Notes: generated by a model from the sequence alone, not told the origin. 45,613 nt of DNA from Enterobacter sp. 10-1 (GCA_002270295.1 NISF01000016.1:1-45613), one strand, 5' to 3'. Shown: positions 1 to 8,992, counted from the first letter of the stretch. Made by a program: numbers and translations.

Positions 1-222
1 CGGTCAGATCGGCCGGGTTGTCGTACACGCCGACGTTGTGACCGACCTCATCACGGATATCGTTCCACTCTGAACAGGCCACCTGACAGGCTTTACAGCC
101 GATACAGGTGGTGACGTCGATAAGCTTTGCGACCTCCTGCTGGTGGTCCCGCGCCTGAGGCGCGGGGGTGAAACCGTTAGTCGCGGAACGACGAATAATG
201 TCTTGCGATTGATAAGCCATAA
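1..222 (-). CDS. fdxH: Formate dehydrogenase-N/O beta subunit, N-terminal part (cut by window edge)
   Basis: This is the start of the four-cluster iron-sulfur subunit that passes electrons from the periplasmic alpha subunit to the membrane cytochrome b subunit of respiratory formate dehydrogenase. The 74 visible residues begin [16 protein letters not shown] and include the first cluster motif [11 protein letters not shown], then [11 protein letters not shown], matching E. coli FdoH/FdnH closely. The N-terminus looks more like FdoH than FdnH. The start codon follows a GGGAGA ribosome site and lies 10 bp after the alpha-subunit stop, so the two genes are co-transcribed. The rest of the gene, and presumably the gamma subunit, lies beyond position 1. 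Confidence 0.93.
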
Positions 223-232
223 GTCGTCTCCC

Positions 233-3200
233 TTACACCTTTTCCACGTTCACGAGGAAGGCTTTGTATTCGGGAGTCTGAGAATTCGCATCGCCCACCG
301 AAGGCGTCAGCGTGTTCGCCAGGAACCCTTTCCGGGTCACCCCCTCAAAACCCCAGTGACAGGGGATGCCGATCGTATTGACCGTACGCCCGTCGATGGT
401 CAGCGTTTGCAGACGTTTCGTCACCACCGCTTTGGCCTTGATAAAACCGCGTTTCGAGACGATTTTGACTACGTCACCGCTCAAAATGCCTTTCTCTTCA
501 GCCAGCTTCTCGCCGATTTCAATAAACTGCTCCGGCTGCGCGATAGCGTTCAGACGCGCATGTTTGGTCCAGTGGCGGAACAGTTCGGTGATCGAATAGG
601 TGGTCGCCACGTACGGGAACTCATCCGCATGGCCCATATTCGCCAGATCGTCGTTAAAGATCCGCGCCACCGGGCTGGAGACCACCTTCGGGTGGAGAGG
701 GTTAGTGCCAATCGGGGACTCTATCGGCTCATAGTGCTCAGGGAAGGGGCCATCGTTCATTTTGTTCAAGGCGAACAAACGGCCGACCCCTTCCGGGTTC
801 ATGATAAACGGCCCGACGTTGCTGTCCGGTGCCGCCTGGTTATAGTCGGCGACATCCATTCCCGCCCAGCGTTTACCGTCCCAGTGCAGCAGCGCGCGCT
901 GCGGATCCCAAGGCTTGCCTGCCGGGTCGGCCGACGCGCGGTTATAGAGAATGCGGCGGTTAGCCGGCCATGACCAGGCCCAGCCGGGCGTACAGCCTAG
1001 CCCGTAAGGATCGCTATTATCACGATTCGCCATCTGGTTGCCCTGTTCGGTCCAGCAGCCGCAATAGACCCAGCAGTAGCTGCTGGTGGAACCATCATCC
1101 TTCAATTGTGCAAAGCTGCTGAGCTGCTGGCCTTTTTTGACGATCACCTGACCCTGGTCATCAACAATATCGCGCAGCGCTTTACCATTGGCCTCACGGG
1201 CCACCTCTTCCGGCAGCGGATCGCGGGGATCGTGGTAGTCCCACGACATATTGAGGACTGGCGCCGGGTTGGCGCCGCCTTCCTGCTGATACAGTTCGCG
1301 CAGACGGGTAAACAGCCGCCCCAGAATTTTGCCGTCATGCAGCGCCTCTCCCGGCGGCTCCGCTGCCGCCCAGTGCCACTGCAGCCAGCGGCCTGAGTTA
1401 GCAATCGAACCGTCCTCTTCCGCAAAGCAGGAGGACGGCAGGCGGAACACTTCGGTCTGGATATCGGCGGGGCGGACATCGTTCATTTCCCCGTGGTTTT
1501 GCCAGAAGTTGGCTGACTCCGTCACCAGCGGGTCGATGACCACCATATATTTCAGTTTTGCCAGCGCTCTGGACGACTTGTTCTTGTCGGGAAACGCCGC
1601 CAGCGGGTTAAATCCCTGGACAATATAGCCATTGATTTTTCCCTGCGTCATCAGCTCGGCCTGGGTCATCACATCGTATAGCCGGTCCCATTTCGGCAGC
1701 CAGTCATAGCCCCAGTTGTTTTCCGCCGTTGCAGCATCGCCCCAGAAGCTTTTCATCATGCTGACGAAAAATTTCGGCGTATTTTGCCAGTAGTTAACTT
1801 CATCCGCCCCTAAGGCCGCAGGGGTGATTTGCGCAATATAGGTTTGATAATCGGGCTGTTTTTCCGATGGTAGCGGCATATATCCCGGCAGATTGGTGGA
1901 GAGTAGCCCCAGGTCGGTATAGCCCTGAATATTGGAGTGCCCGCGCAGCGCGTTAATCCCGCCGCCGGCCATGCCGATATTGCCCAGCAGCAGCTGCAGC
2001 ATCGCCGCGGCGCGGATGGTTTGCGCTCCCGCCGTATGGTGGGTCCAGCCGAGGGCATATAAGATCGTGGCGGTGCGATTCGCCGCGCTGGTGCTGGCCA
2101 AAAGCTGGCAAATACGCAGGAAATCGTCGATCGACGTTCCGCACAGGCGGTTGACCATTTCCGGGGTGTAGCGCTCGACATGCTGCCGCATCAGGTTCCA
2201 GACGCAACGCGGGTGGCGATAGGTTTCATCGCGCCTGGCGAAACCGTTCTCATCCAGCTCGTAGTTCCAGCTGGTTTTATCGTACTGGCGTTGTTCAGGA
2301 TCAAAACCGCTGAACAGCCCGGCATCGAAAGCATAGTCTTCACGCACGATCATGCTGGCATTGGTGTAGTGGCGCACGTACTCGTGCTGCACCCGATCGT
2401 GCGCGATCAGATAGCGAATGACGCCAAGCAGGAAGGCGCTGTCGGAACCGGCGCGGATCGGCGCGTACAGGTCGGCTACCGCCGCGCTGCGGTTAAAACG
2501 CGGATCCACGACGATGACCGTCGCATTATTCTTAATTTTGGCTTCGATAACCCATTTAAAGCCAACCGGATGCGCTTCCGCCGCGTTGCCGCCCATAATC
2601 AGCACGACGTTGGCGTTTTTAATATCCACCCAGTTATTGGTCATCGCCCCGCGGCCAAAGGTCGGCGCCAGCGCCGAGACCGTCGGGCCATGGCAAAGAC
2701 GCGCCTGGCAGTCAATCGACACCATCCCCAGCGCGCGGGTAAATTTGCCGTCAAGGATCCCGGTCTCATTACTCGCCGCCGAAGAGCACAGCATGCTGGT
2801 TGAGGTCCAGCGGTTAACGGTGACGCCCTGGGCGTTCTTTTCGATAAAGTGGGCGTCGCGGTCGTCTTTCATTAACCGCGCGATACGATTAATCGCCTCG
2901 TCCCAGCTGATGCGCGTCCATTTATCCGCCCCCGGCGCCCGATATTCGGGATAACGCAGACGGTTTTCGCTATGGATATAGTCCAGCACTCCGGCGCCTT
3001 TCGGGCACAAAGAGCCGCGGCTCACAGGATGATCGGGATCGCCTTCAACGTGGTAAATACTTTCACGCACGTTCTTCGCGTTATCCCCAAGGCTATACAT
3101 GAGGATGCCGCAGCCCACCGAGCAGTAGGTGCAGTTATTACGGGTTTCTTTGGATTTTAATAGTTTATATTGACGCGTCTCGGCGTTAGCGGAAAACGCA

Positions 3201-3283
3201 GGGAGAAAACCAAGCGATGCTACGGTTGTCCCTGCCATCCCACCCACGCAGATGCGAAAGAACTGCCTGCGACTGAGCTCCAT
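233..3283 (-). CDS. fdnG: Formate dehydrogenase-N/O alpha subunit, cysteine-type (no selenocysteine)
   Basis: This is the catalytic molybdenum bis-MGD subunit (1016 aa) that oxidises formate in the periplasm. The N-terminus has a twin-arginine export motif (SRRQFF, residues 5-10) and a hydrophobic stretch. A 4Fe-4S motif CTYCSVGC with a downstream CPKG follows. Length and sequence match E. coli FdnG (for example FAEEDGSIANSGRWLQWHW). The key difference is at residue 197: E. coli FdnG/FdoG have selenocysteine encoded by TGA in the RVUHGPT motif, whereas here the motif reads RLCHGPT with an ordinary TGC codon (plus-strand 2693-2695, reverse complement). The frame is open throughout, so this is a native Cys enzyme and needs no SelB readthrough. 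The start is preceded by a GGAG box. The fdnG versus fdoG name is uncertain, because the alpha subunit is nearer FdnG and the beta subunit nearer FdoH. Confidence 0.93.
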   Translation of the reverse strand: MELSRRQFFRICVGGMAGTTVASLGFLPAFSANAETRQYKLLKSKETRNNCTYCSVGCGILMYSLGDNAKNVRESIYHVEGDPDHPVSRGSLCPKGAGVLDYIHSENRLRYPEYRAPGADKWTRISWDEAINRIARLMKDDRDAHFIEKNAQGVTVNRWTSTSMLCSSAASNETGILDGKFTRALGMVSIDCQARLCHGPTVSALAPTFGRGAMTNNWVDIKNANVVLIMGGNAAEAHPVGFKWVIEAKIKNNATVIVVDPRFNRSAAVADLYAPIRAGSDSAFLLGVIRYLIAHDRVQHEYVRHYTNASMIVREDYAFDAGLFSGFDPEQRQYDKTSWNYELDENGFARRDETYRHPRCVWNLMRQHVERYTPEMVNRLCGTSIDDFLRICQLLASTSAANRTATILYALGWTHHTAGAQTIRAAAMLQLLLGNIGMAGGGINALRGHSNIQGYTDLGLLSTNLPGYMPLPSEKQPDYQTYIAQITPAALGADEVNYWQNTPKFFVSMMKSFWGDAATAENNWGYDWLPKWDRLYDVMTQAELMTQGKINGYIVQGFNPLAAFPDKNKSSRALAKLKYMVVIDPLVTESANFWQNHGEMNDVRPADIQTEVFRLPSSCFAEEDGSIANSGRWLQWHWAAAEPPGEALHDGKILGRLFTRLRELYQQEGGANPAPVLNMSWDYHDPRDPLPEEVAREANGKALRDIVDDQGQVIVKKGQQLSSFAQLKDDGSTSSYCWVYCGCWTEQGNQMANRDNSDPYGLGCTPGWAWSWPANRRILYNRASADPAGKPWDPQRALLHWDGKRWAGMDVADYNQAAPDSNVGPFIMNPEGVGRLFALNKMNDGPFPEHYEPIESPIGTNPLHPKVVSSPVARIFNDDLANMGHADEFPYVATTYSITELFRHWTKHARLNAIAQPEQFIEIGEKLAEEKGILSGDVVKIVSKRGFIKAKAVVTKRLQTLTIDGRTVNTIGIPCHWGFEGVTRKGFLANTLTPSVGDANSQTPEYKAFLVNVEKV

Positions 3284-3452
3284 TGTATCTCCAGCTTAAA
3301 CTTAAGACAGGAAAAGGTGCAGCAATTATAAGGTTATTTTGCGGGGCTGCGCCAGAAAACCGGCGTATTAATGCTGTGACCGCGAGCACAGCTAGGCTCA
3401 TTCGGGGCATTTTGCTATGGTGGCGTTTTCAAAAAAGAGTGGGAAACGCTTT

Positions 3453-4361
3453 ATGGAACGGCTGGATTGCGATCGAATGTTCGTTGCGGTAATGGAAACC
3501 AGCAGTTTTACCAATGCCGCCCAGCGCTGCGGAACCAGCCACGGCCAGGCCTCCAAGCTGATTTCCCGCCTTGAAAGCGACCTTGGCGTACAGCTGTTAA
3601 GGCGCAGCACTCGTTCGCTCACCCCCACCGACGTCGGGCTGGCCTACTATCAACGTATCCGCCAGCTGTTAATTGACTACGATGAGCTCAACGACTCGGT
3701 GCGCACGCTCTCCAACGCCCCATCCGGGCAGCTGCGCATCTCCGCGCCGGTGAGCTTTGGCTCCACTCAGCTGGCTCCCCACCTGGTCACCTTCGCCCGT
3801 CGCTATCCGGATATCGAGCTGGATGTCAGTTTTTCCGACCGCCTGGTGAACGTGGTAGATGAAGGTTTCGATCTCGCCTTGCGTATCGGCAATTTGACCG
3901 ATAGCACGCTGCTCGCCCGTCGCCTGTGCCCGATACGTAGCGTGGTTGTGGCGTCTCCGGATTACCTGGCCGCTAACGGCGAGCCCCAACGTTGGGACGC
4001 CCTGAGCCAGCACGCGCTGATTGTCGATACCAACTTTCGCGATCCCTGGAACTGGCCCTTCCTCGATGAACAGCAGCAGCTCCACACGCAGCCGGTGTAC
4101 GGCAAGCTGAAATTCTCCAATGCCGAGGTTTGTCTTGCCGCCGCCTGCGCCGGATTGGGGATTGCCCGTTTACCGTTCTTTATTGCCCGAAAAGCGCTGG
4201 ATGAGCGGCGGGTCGTTTCGCTGCTGGCGCCATATGAAGCCCCGCCGCTGGCGCTGTTTGCGGTATTTCCGCCTGCCCGCTATCTGGCGCACAAATCGCG
4301 GGTGATGATCGATTTCCTCGTCGAGGCTTTTTCTGCCGATGAAGAACGGGCGCGGTGCTGA
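3453..4361 (+). CDS. LysR-family transcriptional regulator
   Basis: A 302-aa LysR-type regulator. The N-terminal winged helix-turn-helix (about residues 1-60) contains SSFTNAAQRCGTSHGQASKLISRLE and ends in LLRRSTRSLTPTDVG, typical of the CrgA/AaeR-like subgroup. It is followed by a substrate-binding domain with ISAPVSFGSTQLAPHL. I start at the internal ATG because the family N-terminus is MERLDCDRMFVAV; an in-frame ATG/GTG 36 bp upstream would add an unlikely tail. It lies upstream of, and in the same direction as, the DoxX, hydroquinone reductase and esterase operon, so it is the likely regulator of that operon. The effector is unknown. Confidence 0.9.
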   Translation: MERLDCDRMFVAVMETSSFTNAAQRCGTSHGQASKLISRLESDLGVQLLRRSTRSLTPTDVGLAYYQRIRQLLIDYDELNDSVRTLSNAPSGQLRISAPVSFGSTQLAPHLVTFARRYPDIELDVSFSDRLVNVVDEGFDLALRIGNLTDSTLLARRLCPIRSVVVASPDYLAANGEPQRWDALSQHALIVDTNFRDPWNWPFLDEQQQLHTQPVYGKLKFSNAEVCLAAACAGLGIARLPFFIARKALDERRVVSLLAPYEAPPLALFAVFPPARYLAHKSRVMIDFLVEAFSADEERARC

Positions 4362-4364
4362 TGA

Positions 4365-4385
4365 TTATTTCCATTATGGAAATAA
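4365..4385. promoter_or_regulatory. 21-bp perfect palindrome, candidate LysR or other operator
   Basis: Two perfect 10-base arms (TTATTTCCAT and its complement) flank one central base, immediately after the LysR stop codon. With a one-base centre it cannot form a stable terminator hairpin and there is no following T tract. It lies 11 bp upstream of a TTGACG -35-like hexamer ahead of the doxX-type gene. That is a usual place for an activator or repressor site. Which protein binds it is inference. Confidence 0.5.
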
Positions 4386-4396
4386 GTATGCCCATT

Positions 4397-4425
4397 TTGA
4401 CGGGATAATCAGGCCCACAAAATAT
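4397..4425 (+). promoter_or_regulatory. Candidate sigma-70 promoter for the DoxX/GHR/esterase operon
   Basis: TTGACG at 4397-4402 is followed after 17 bp by AAATAT at 4420-4425. The -35 is a 5/6 match and the -10 is moderate. It sits between the 21-bp palindrome and the doxX-type gene and would give a leader of roughly 75 bases. Confidence 0.4.
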
Positions 4426-4508
4426 TGTACAGTCCTCTTACTTAAGGTCGTTTCCCCGCCGCCATCGTTGCGCAGGAAGAGATGCTAATCACCCAAGAGG
4501 ATTTCACC

Positions 4509-4916
4509 ATGATTGATCAACGTACCACTCCCTATGCCGCTCTGGTCATGCGCCTGGCGCTCGGCATCCTGTTTCTGGCGCACTTCGGTCTGAAATTCTT
4601 CGCCTTCACCCCCGCGGGCACCGCAAAATTCTTCGCCTCGCTTGGCCTTCCGGGCTGGCTGGCCTATATCACGATGGCCGTTGAATTCTTTGGCGCCATC
4701 GCCCTGATCCTCGGCATCTATACGCGTATCGTGGCCGTGGTGCTGATCCCCATTTTACTCGGCGCGATCTTCACGGTGCACGGTTCGGCCGGGTTTTTCT
4801 TTACCAACCCGAACGGCGGCTGGGAATTCCCCGCTTTCTGGATCGTTGGCCTGATCGTGCTGGCGCTCACCGGAGACGGTAAATACGCGTTAAAACCGAC
4901 GCCGCTGAAATCGTAA
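4509..4916 (+). CDS. DoxX-family membrane protein (YqjF-like)
   Basis: A 135-aa integral membrane protein with four hydrophobic segments (for example LALGILFLAHFGLKFF near the N-terminus, AYITMAVEFFGAIALILGIY in the middle). DoxX/SURF4-family proteins occur beside thiol or quinone metabolism genes, and in E. coli yqjF pairs with the hydroquinone reductase yqjG. The ATG at 4509 is chosen because AAGAGG lies 8 bp before it; an ATG 27 bp upstream lacks this. It is the first gene of a tight operon, with the next gene starting 10 bp after its stop. The exact substrate is not known. Confidence 0.88.
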   Translation: MIDQRTTPYAALVMRLALGILFLAHFGLKFFAFTPAGTAKFFASLGLPGWLAYITMAVEFFGAIALILGIYTRIVAVVLIPILLGAIFTVHGSAGFFFTNPNGGWEFPAFWIVGLIVLALTGDGKYALKPTPLKS

Positions 4917-4926
4917 CGGGGGTTTT

Positions 4927-5883
4927 ATGCTGATTGATGGAAAATGGACCGCCGACTGGCACCCGGTGCAGGCGACCGATAAAAAAGGCGGTTTCCTGCG
5001 CCAGACCTCGAGCTTTCGCCACTGGGTCACGCCGAACGGCGAGCCGGGGATCACCGGCAGCGGCGGGTTTCAGGCCGAGCCGGATCGCTACCACCTGTAC
5101 GTTGCGCTGATCTGCCCGTGGGCATCGCGTACGCTAATCGCCCGCCGGCTGAAAGGGCTGGAGGCGGTGGTCAGCGTATCTGTGGTTGAGCCCTGGCTGC
5201 TCAACGAAGGCTGGCATTTTGGCGACTATCCCGGCGCTAACCGCGATACGCTGAATAACGTCGAGTGGCTGCATCAGCTCTATACCCGGGCGGACCCGAC
5301 CTTTACCGGGCGCGCCACGGTCCCGGTGCTGTGGGACAAAAAGACCGCCACCATCGTGAACAACGAGTCCGCCGATATCGTACGGATGTTTAACAACGGC
5401 TTCGGCGAACTGGCGGACAGCCGCATCGATCTATATCCGCAGGCGCTGCGCGAAGAGATCGACCGGCTCAATAGCGATATTTATCCGAAGCTCAATAACG
5501 GCGTGTATCGCGCCGGATTCGCCACCACCCAGGAGAGCTATCAGGAAGCGGTCAATGATGTTTTCTCGATGCTGGACTGGCTCGAACAGCACCTATCGAC
5601 GCGCGATTTTTTGAGCGGCGAGACGCTGACCGAGGCGGATATTCGTCTTTTCGTCACCCTGATTCGTTTCGATGCGGCGTACCACGGCCTGTTCAAATGC
5701 AATCTTCGCCGGCTGGCGGAATACCGCAACCTCGATCGTTATCTTGGCGCTCTGCTGGCCATTCCGGGCATTCGCGAAACGGTGAATATCGACCATATTA
5801 AGCAGGGCTACTACTCCATCAAGGCGCTGAACCCAAAAGGGATTGTGCCTGCAGGGCCGGATCTGAGCGGTTACGGACTTTAA
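4927..5883 (+). CDS. Glutathionyl-hydroquinone reductase (Xi-class GST, YqjG/PcpF type)
   Basis: A 318-aa glutathione transferase-fold enzyme that removes glutathione from glutathionyl-hydroquinones. The active-site motif CPWASR (about residue 63) is the CPWA signature with its catalytic cysteine, and YHLYVALICPWA, TVPVLWDKK and LTEADIRLFVTLIRFD match the family. It is clearly related to E. coli YqjG but diverged enough that it may be a second paralogue. It is translationally close to both neighbours (10 and 11 bp gaps), which supports a joint role in quinone or electrophile detoxification. Confidence 0.92.
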   Translation: MLIDGKWTADWHPVQATDKKGGFLRQTSSFRHWVTPNGEPGITGSGGFQAEPDRYHLYVALICPWASRTLIARRLKGLEAVVSVSVVEPWLLNEGWHFGDYPGANRDTLNNVEWLHQLYTRADPTFTGRATVPVLWDKKTATIVNNESADIVRMFNNGFGELADSRIDLYPQALREEIDRLNSDIYPKLNNGVYRAGFATTQESYQEAVNDVFSMLDWLEQHLSTRDFLSGETLTEADIRLFVTLIRFDAAYHGLFKCNLRRLAEYRNLDRYLGALLAIPGIRETVNIDHIKQGYYSIKALNPKGIVPAGPDLSGYGL

Positions 5884-5894
5884 GCGAGCCAGAG

Positions 5895-6503
5895 ATGAAA
5901 AAACTGATTATTTTGCTACACGGCGTCGGCAGCAGCGGCGACGATTTAGAGGGCCTCGGCCACTTCTGGCGTCAGCAGCTTCCCGGCGTGACGATCGCGA
6001 CCCCTAACGGCACGGCCAGCTTTGATATGGGGCCGGGCTACCAGTGGTTCAGCCTCAACGGCATCAGCGACGCCACGCGGCCGGAGCGGATTGCCGGCGC
6101 GCGCCGCGCCTTTCGTGCCAGCATTGAGGCGATTATCAGCCAACATCAGCTCTCGCCTGGCGAAGATCGGCTGGTGCTTGCCGGCTTCTCTCAAGGGGCC
6201 ATTATGACCCTCGATGCGCTGGTCAGCGGAGCGTTTCCGCTCACCGCAGCGATCTCGTTTTCCGGCCGTCTGGCCTCCCCGGCGCCGTGGCAAGCCAATA
6301 ATGGGACGCCGACTTTGCTGGTCCATGGCGTCAACGATCCGACGATCGCTATCCGCGAAAGCGAAACCGCCGCACAAAAACTCGCCGCTATCGGTGTCGA
6401 TGTCGATACTTATTTCGAACCCGACGTCGGTCATACCATTACCGCGAATGGCGCCAGAAAAGCGGCGCAATTTTTAGCGCCGCTGCTGGACTCCGACCAC
6501 TAG
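5895..6503 (+). CDS. Alpha/beta hydrolase, phospholipase/carboxylesterase family
   Basis: A 202-aa cytoplasmic serine hydrolase of the YpfH/carboxylesterase type. The N-terminus LIILLHGVGSSGDDL is the oxyanion-hole strand. The nucleophile elbow is GFSQG (Ser about 115), the acid is in HGVNDPTI and the histidine in VGHTI, giving a full catalytic triad. It is third in the LysR-linked operon, starting 11 bp after the reductase gene, and could cleave ester or thioester adducts; that role is inference. It converges on yafV. Confidence 0.9.
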   Translation: MKKLIILLHGVGSSGDDLEGLGHFWRQQLPGVTIATPNGTASFDMGPGYQWFSLNGISDATRPERIAGARRAFRASIEAIISQHQLSPGEDRLVLAGFSQGAIMTLDALVSGAFPLTAAISFSGRLASPAPWQANNGTPTLLVHGVNDPTIAIRESETAAQKLAAIGVDVDTYFEPDVGHTITANGARKAAQFLAPLLDSDH

Positions 6504-6557
6504 ACGCCGTTGCGTAATGATTGCGTCGGCGAAATAAAACGGATGGGGGAGGGGAAA

Positions 6558-7328
6558 TTAATCCAGGCTAAACGGATCGGCATCCTGCCAGGCGGGGAAT
6601 TTTTCACGATACTCGTTGAGCGCGGTGAGCGACAGCTCCGCGTCGAGGCGCGTGGCCTGGTGAGGTTCCGCCGTTGCCAGAATCTCTCCCTGGGGGCTGA
6701 TAATGCGGCTGTCGCCCCGATAGTGGTGGCCATTACCGTCGGTACCGACCCGATTGCAGCCGGCGACGTAGGCCTGGTTTTCAATTGCCCGGGCTACCAG
6801 CAGCGACTGCCAGTGCAGCGAGCGCGGCGCCGGCCAGTTGGCCACGTACAGCGCTAAATCGTAGTCGTTATGGTTGCGTGACCATACCGGGAAGCGCAGG
6901 TCGTAGCAGACCAGCGGCAGGATCCGCCATCCGCGCCACTCGAAAACGACCCGCTCGTTGCCCGCCGTATAATAATGATGCTCTTCGGCCATCCGGAACA
7001 GGTGCCGCTTATCATAAAAATGGCTTTTACCGCCGGGCTCCACCAGCAGGAAGCGGTTAACCGGGCCGCGTTCGGTTTGTAGCGCAGCGCTACCCGCAAT
7101 AAGGGCATTGGTCTGCACCGCTTTCGCCAGCATCCAGTCAATGACCTCTTCCTGCGGCAGCGACTGTTTAGCGGCTTCCATGGCAAAACCGGTTGTAAAC
7201 ATTTCCGGCAAAACAATCAGGTCACGCCCGCTGACACCTTCCAGCTGGCGATCGAAATGGCGCAGGTTGGCGGGACCGTCCATCCACACCAGCGGTTGTT
7301 GCAATAGCGTAATTTTCAGGCCAGGCAC
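6558..7328 (-). CDS. yafV: Omega-amidase YafV (nitrilase superfamily)
   Basis: A 256-aa carbon-nitrogen hydrolase that deaminates alpha-ketoglutaramate and alpha-ketosuccinamate. The Glu-Lys-Cys triad is visible in LPEMFTTGF, YDKRHLF and PLVCYDLRFPVW. The sequence is very close to E. coli YafV throughout (LALYVANWPAPRSLHWQ). I start at a GTG (VPGLKITLLQQPL): it aligns with the E. coli Met1 and has GGAG nine bases upstream, whereas an ATG 21 bp further upstream has no ribosome site. In E. coli the next gene is ivy, then fadE; here the yjh block takes the place of ivy. Confidence 0.95.
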   Translation of the reverse strand: MPGLKITLLQQPLVWMDGPANLRHFDRQLEGVSGRDLIVLPEMFTTGFAMEAAKQSLPQEEVIDWMLAKAVQTNALIAGSAALQTERGPVNRFLLVEPGGKSHFYDKRHLFRMAEEHHYYTAGNERVVFEWRGWRILPLVCYDLRFPVWSRNHNDYDLALYVANWPAPRSLHWQSLLVARAIENQAYVAGCNRVGTDGNGHHYRGDSRIISPQGEILATAEPHQATRLDAELSLTALNEYREKFPAWQDADPFSLD

Positions 7329-7419
7329 GGTGGTGAACTCCATTATCATTAGGCTGTTATAGTCACTTTAACACCATATCAGTCTCTGGATAGTCAGCGG
7401 AATATTTTGTTAAAAAAAT

Positions 7420-7444
7420 GCTAATGCTGGAAACGATTTGTGCG
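7420..7444 (+). repeat. Left copy of a 25-bp imperfect direct repeat flanking the yjh block
   Basis: The sequence GCTAATGC followed by GATTTGTGCG, with GGAAA between, recurs at 12843-12867 in the same orientation with only two mismatches in 25 positions. The two copies lie just outside yjhF and yjhI, one in each intergenic gap between the yjh genes and the core genes yafV and fadE. Confidence 0.6.
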
Positions 7445-7521
7445 GGAAAGAGGCCGCCAGAGTTACAAGGGCGTGGGGGGCTGAAAGCCGCAAAGACGGG
7501 CAGGCGCGGATTTATGCACGC

Positions 7522-7551
7522 GGCCAGGGGCGTGCCCCGTAAACCCTGGCC
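7522..7551. other. Nested inverted repeat downstream of yjhF
   Basis: Arms GGCCAGGG and CCCTGGCC (8/8 paired) enclose a second pairing GGGGC/GCCCC. It lies 50-75 bp past the yjhF stop in the 270-bp gap before yafV. There is no T tract on either strand, so it may act as an RNA 3'-end stabiliser rather than an intrinsic terminator. The remainder of the gap (7329-7598) holds the yafV upstream side with no clear promoter or gene. Confidence 0.4.
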
Positions 7552-7598
7552 CGTGAGGGGGAGTTTAAGGGGCACTGCGTGAAGCATGTCCGCGTGGC

Positions 7599-8948
7599 TT
7601 AAATCGCCATGCTGGCCAGCAGAATAAAGATCAGGCCGCAAAGGGATAGCATTGTTGACATTAGCGTCCAGGACAGTAGGGTTTCCTTGATGGTCAGGCC
7701 GAAGAAATCCTTTATCATCCAGAAGCTTGCGTCATTGACATGGGAGCAAATGCAGGAGCCTGCGCCCGTCGCAAGAGTAATCAAGGCCAGGTTTGTGTTT
7801 GGGTGTGCAGACAGCAAAGGGATCACCAGGCCGGCGGTGGAGATGGCGGCAACCGTTGCGGAGCCCAGACAAATCCTCAGAAAGGCCGCCACTCCCCAGG
7901 CCATCAGAATGGGGTTGATATCCGTACCTGCCACCAGCGTCGAAATATACTGGCCGACGCCAGAATCAATCAGCACCTGTTTGAATGCGCCGCCGCCGCC
8001 GATAATCAATAACAGACCGGCAATGCCTGCAATTGCTTTCCCGCAGGAGTCCATCAGTTCCGGGATCGTTTTTCCTCTCCCGAGACCCATCGCCCAAATG
8101 GCGAACAGCAGCGAAATCAGCATCGCGATCGTCGAGTTTCCCAAAAACAGGAACACGGAATAGAGCATACCGGGGTCGCCTGCGTCTTTTGGCCGGACCA
8201 TTTGCATAATGGTGACCAGAGCCATCAGGATCACCGGCAGCATGGCGGTCAGAAAACTTATCCCAAACCCCGGCATTTCGCTTTCGGTAAAGCTCTTTGT
8301 CGCCCCAAGGGAAGCAATGTTGCCTTCTTTGGTAAATGCCTCCGGGATCAGCCGTTGGCATACTTTATTCAGCAGCGGGCCACAGAGAATAAAGGTTGGA
8401 ATGCCCACGATGATGCCATAAATCAGCACGACGCCAACATCTGCGCCATATTCTCTGGCGATGACGGTAGGGCCGGGATGCGGCGGCAGAAAACCGTGCG
8501 CCACTAACAAACCCGACAGCATCGGTACGCACATATACATCGGTGATATTTTAGCTTCCCTGGCGATGGCGAATAAAATCGGTACCAGCAGAATTAAACC
8601 GACTTCGAAAAATAGCGCGATACCGACAATAAATGCCGAAGTTACTACCGCCCAGTCCAGCCTTTTGACACCAAAATAGTTCAGCATGGTCAATGCAATA
8701 CGCTGCGCGCCGCCGGCATCGGATAATAACCGTCCCAGCATTACGCCAAAACCGAATATCAAGCCGATATGACCCAGGGTGCCGCCCAGCCCGGATTCGA
8801 CAGAAGCGACGACCTTATTCAGCTCCATGCCGCTGGCAATAGCTACGGCCAGCGAGACAATAATTAATGAAACAAAAGTATTGAGTTTTATTTTTATGGT
8901 TAAAAGCAGGAGTACAGCGATACCTGCCACAACAATTAATAGTGGCAT
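7599..8948 (-). CDS. yjhF: GntP-family sugar-acid:H+ symporter YjhF
   Basis: A 449-aa, highly hydrophobic permease of the gluconate:H+ symporter family. Family motifs include [52 protein letters not shown] and [17 protein letters not shown], covering the whole GntP fold with no truncation. It is the last gene of the yjhIHGF operon, 44 bp after yjhG, preceded by GAGAGGA. With a 2-keto-3-deoxy-acid pathway upstream it should import an aldonate; xylonate or a related pentonate is the likely substrate, judged from what is known of E. coli YjhG/YjhH. Confidence 0.92.
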   Translation of the reverse strand: MPLLIVVAGIAVLLLLTIKIKLNTFVSLIIVSLAVAIASGMELNKVVASVESGLGGTLGHIGLIFGFGVMLGRLLSDAGGAQRIALTMLNYFGVKRLDWAVVTSAFIVGIALFFEVGLILLVPILFAIAREAKISPMYMCVPMLSGLLVAHGFLPPHPGPTVIAREYGADVGVVLIYGIIVGIPTFILCGPLLNKVCQRLIPEAFTKEGNIASLGATKSFTESEMPGFGISFLTAMLPVILMALVTIMQMVRPKDAGDPGMLYSVFLFLGNSTIAMLISLLFAIWAMGLGRGKTIPELMDSCGKAIAGIAGLLLIIGGGGAFKQVLIDSGVGQYISTLVAGTDINPILMAWGVAAFLRICLGSATVAAISTAGLVIPLLSAHPNTNLALITLATGAGSCICSHVNDASFWMIKDFFGLTIKETLLSWTLMSTMLSLCGLIFILLASMAI

Positions 8949-8992
8949 AACGTCCTCTCATTAATAATGTAATAATGGTTTTAATTATTTCT

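Noticed and set aside
143..973. Long open frame on the plus strand (276 codons)
   Set aside because: Lies antisense within fdxH/fdnG, whose protein matches are decisive; its translation has arginine- and histidine-rich shadow composition.
7418..7582. 54-codon plus-strand frame between yafV and yjhF that begins in the direct repeat
   Set aside because: No ribosome site; low-complexity Arg/Gly/Pro composition; the right-hand repeat copy gives only a short unrelated frame.
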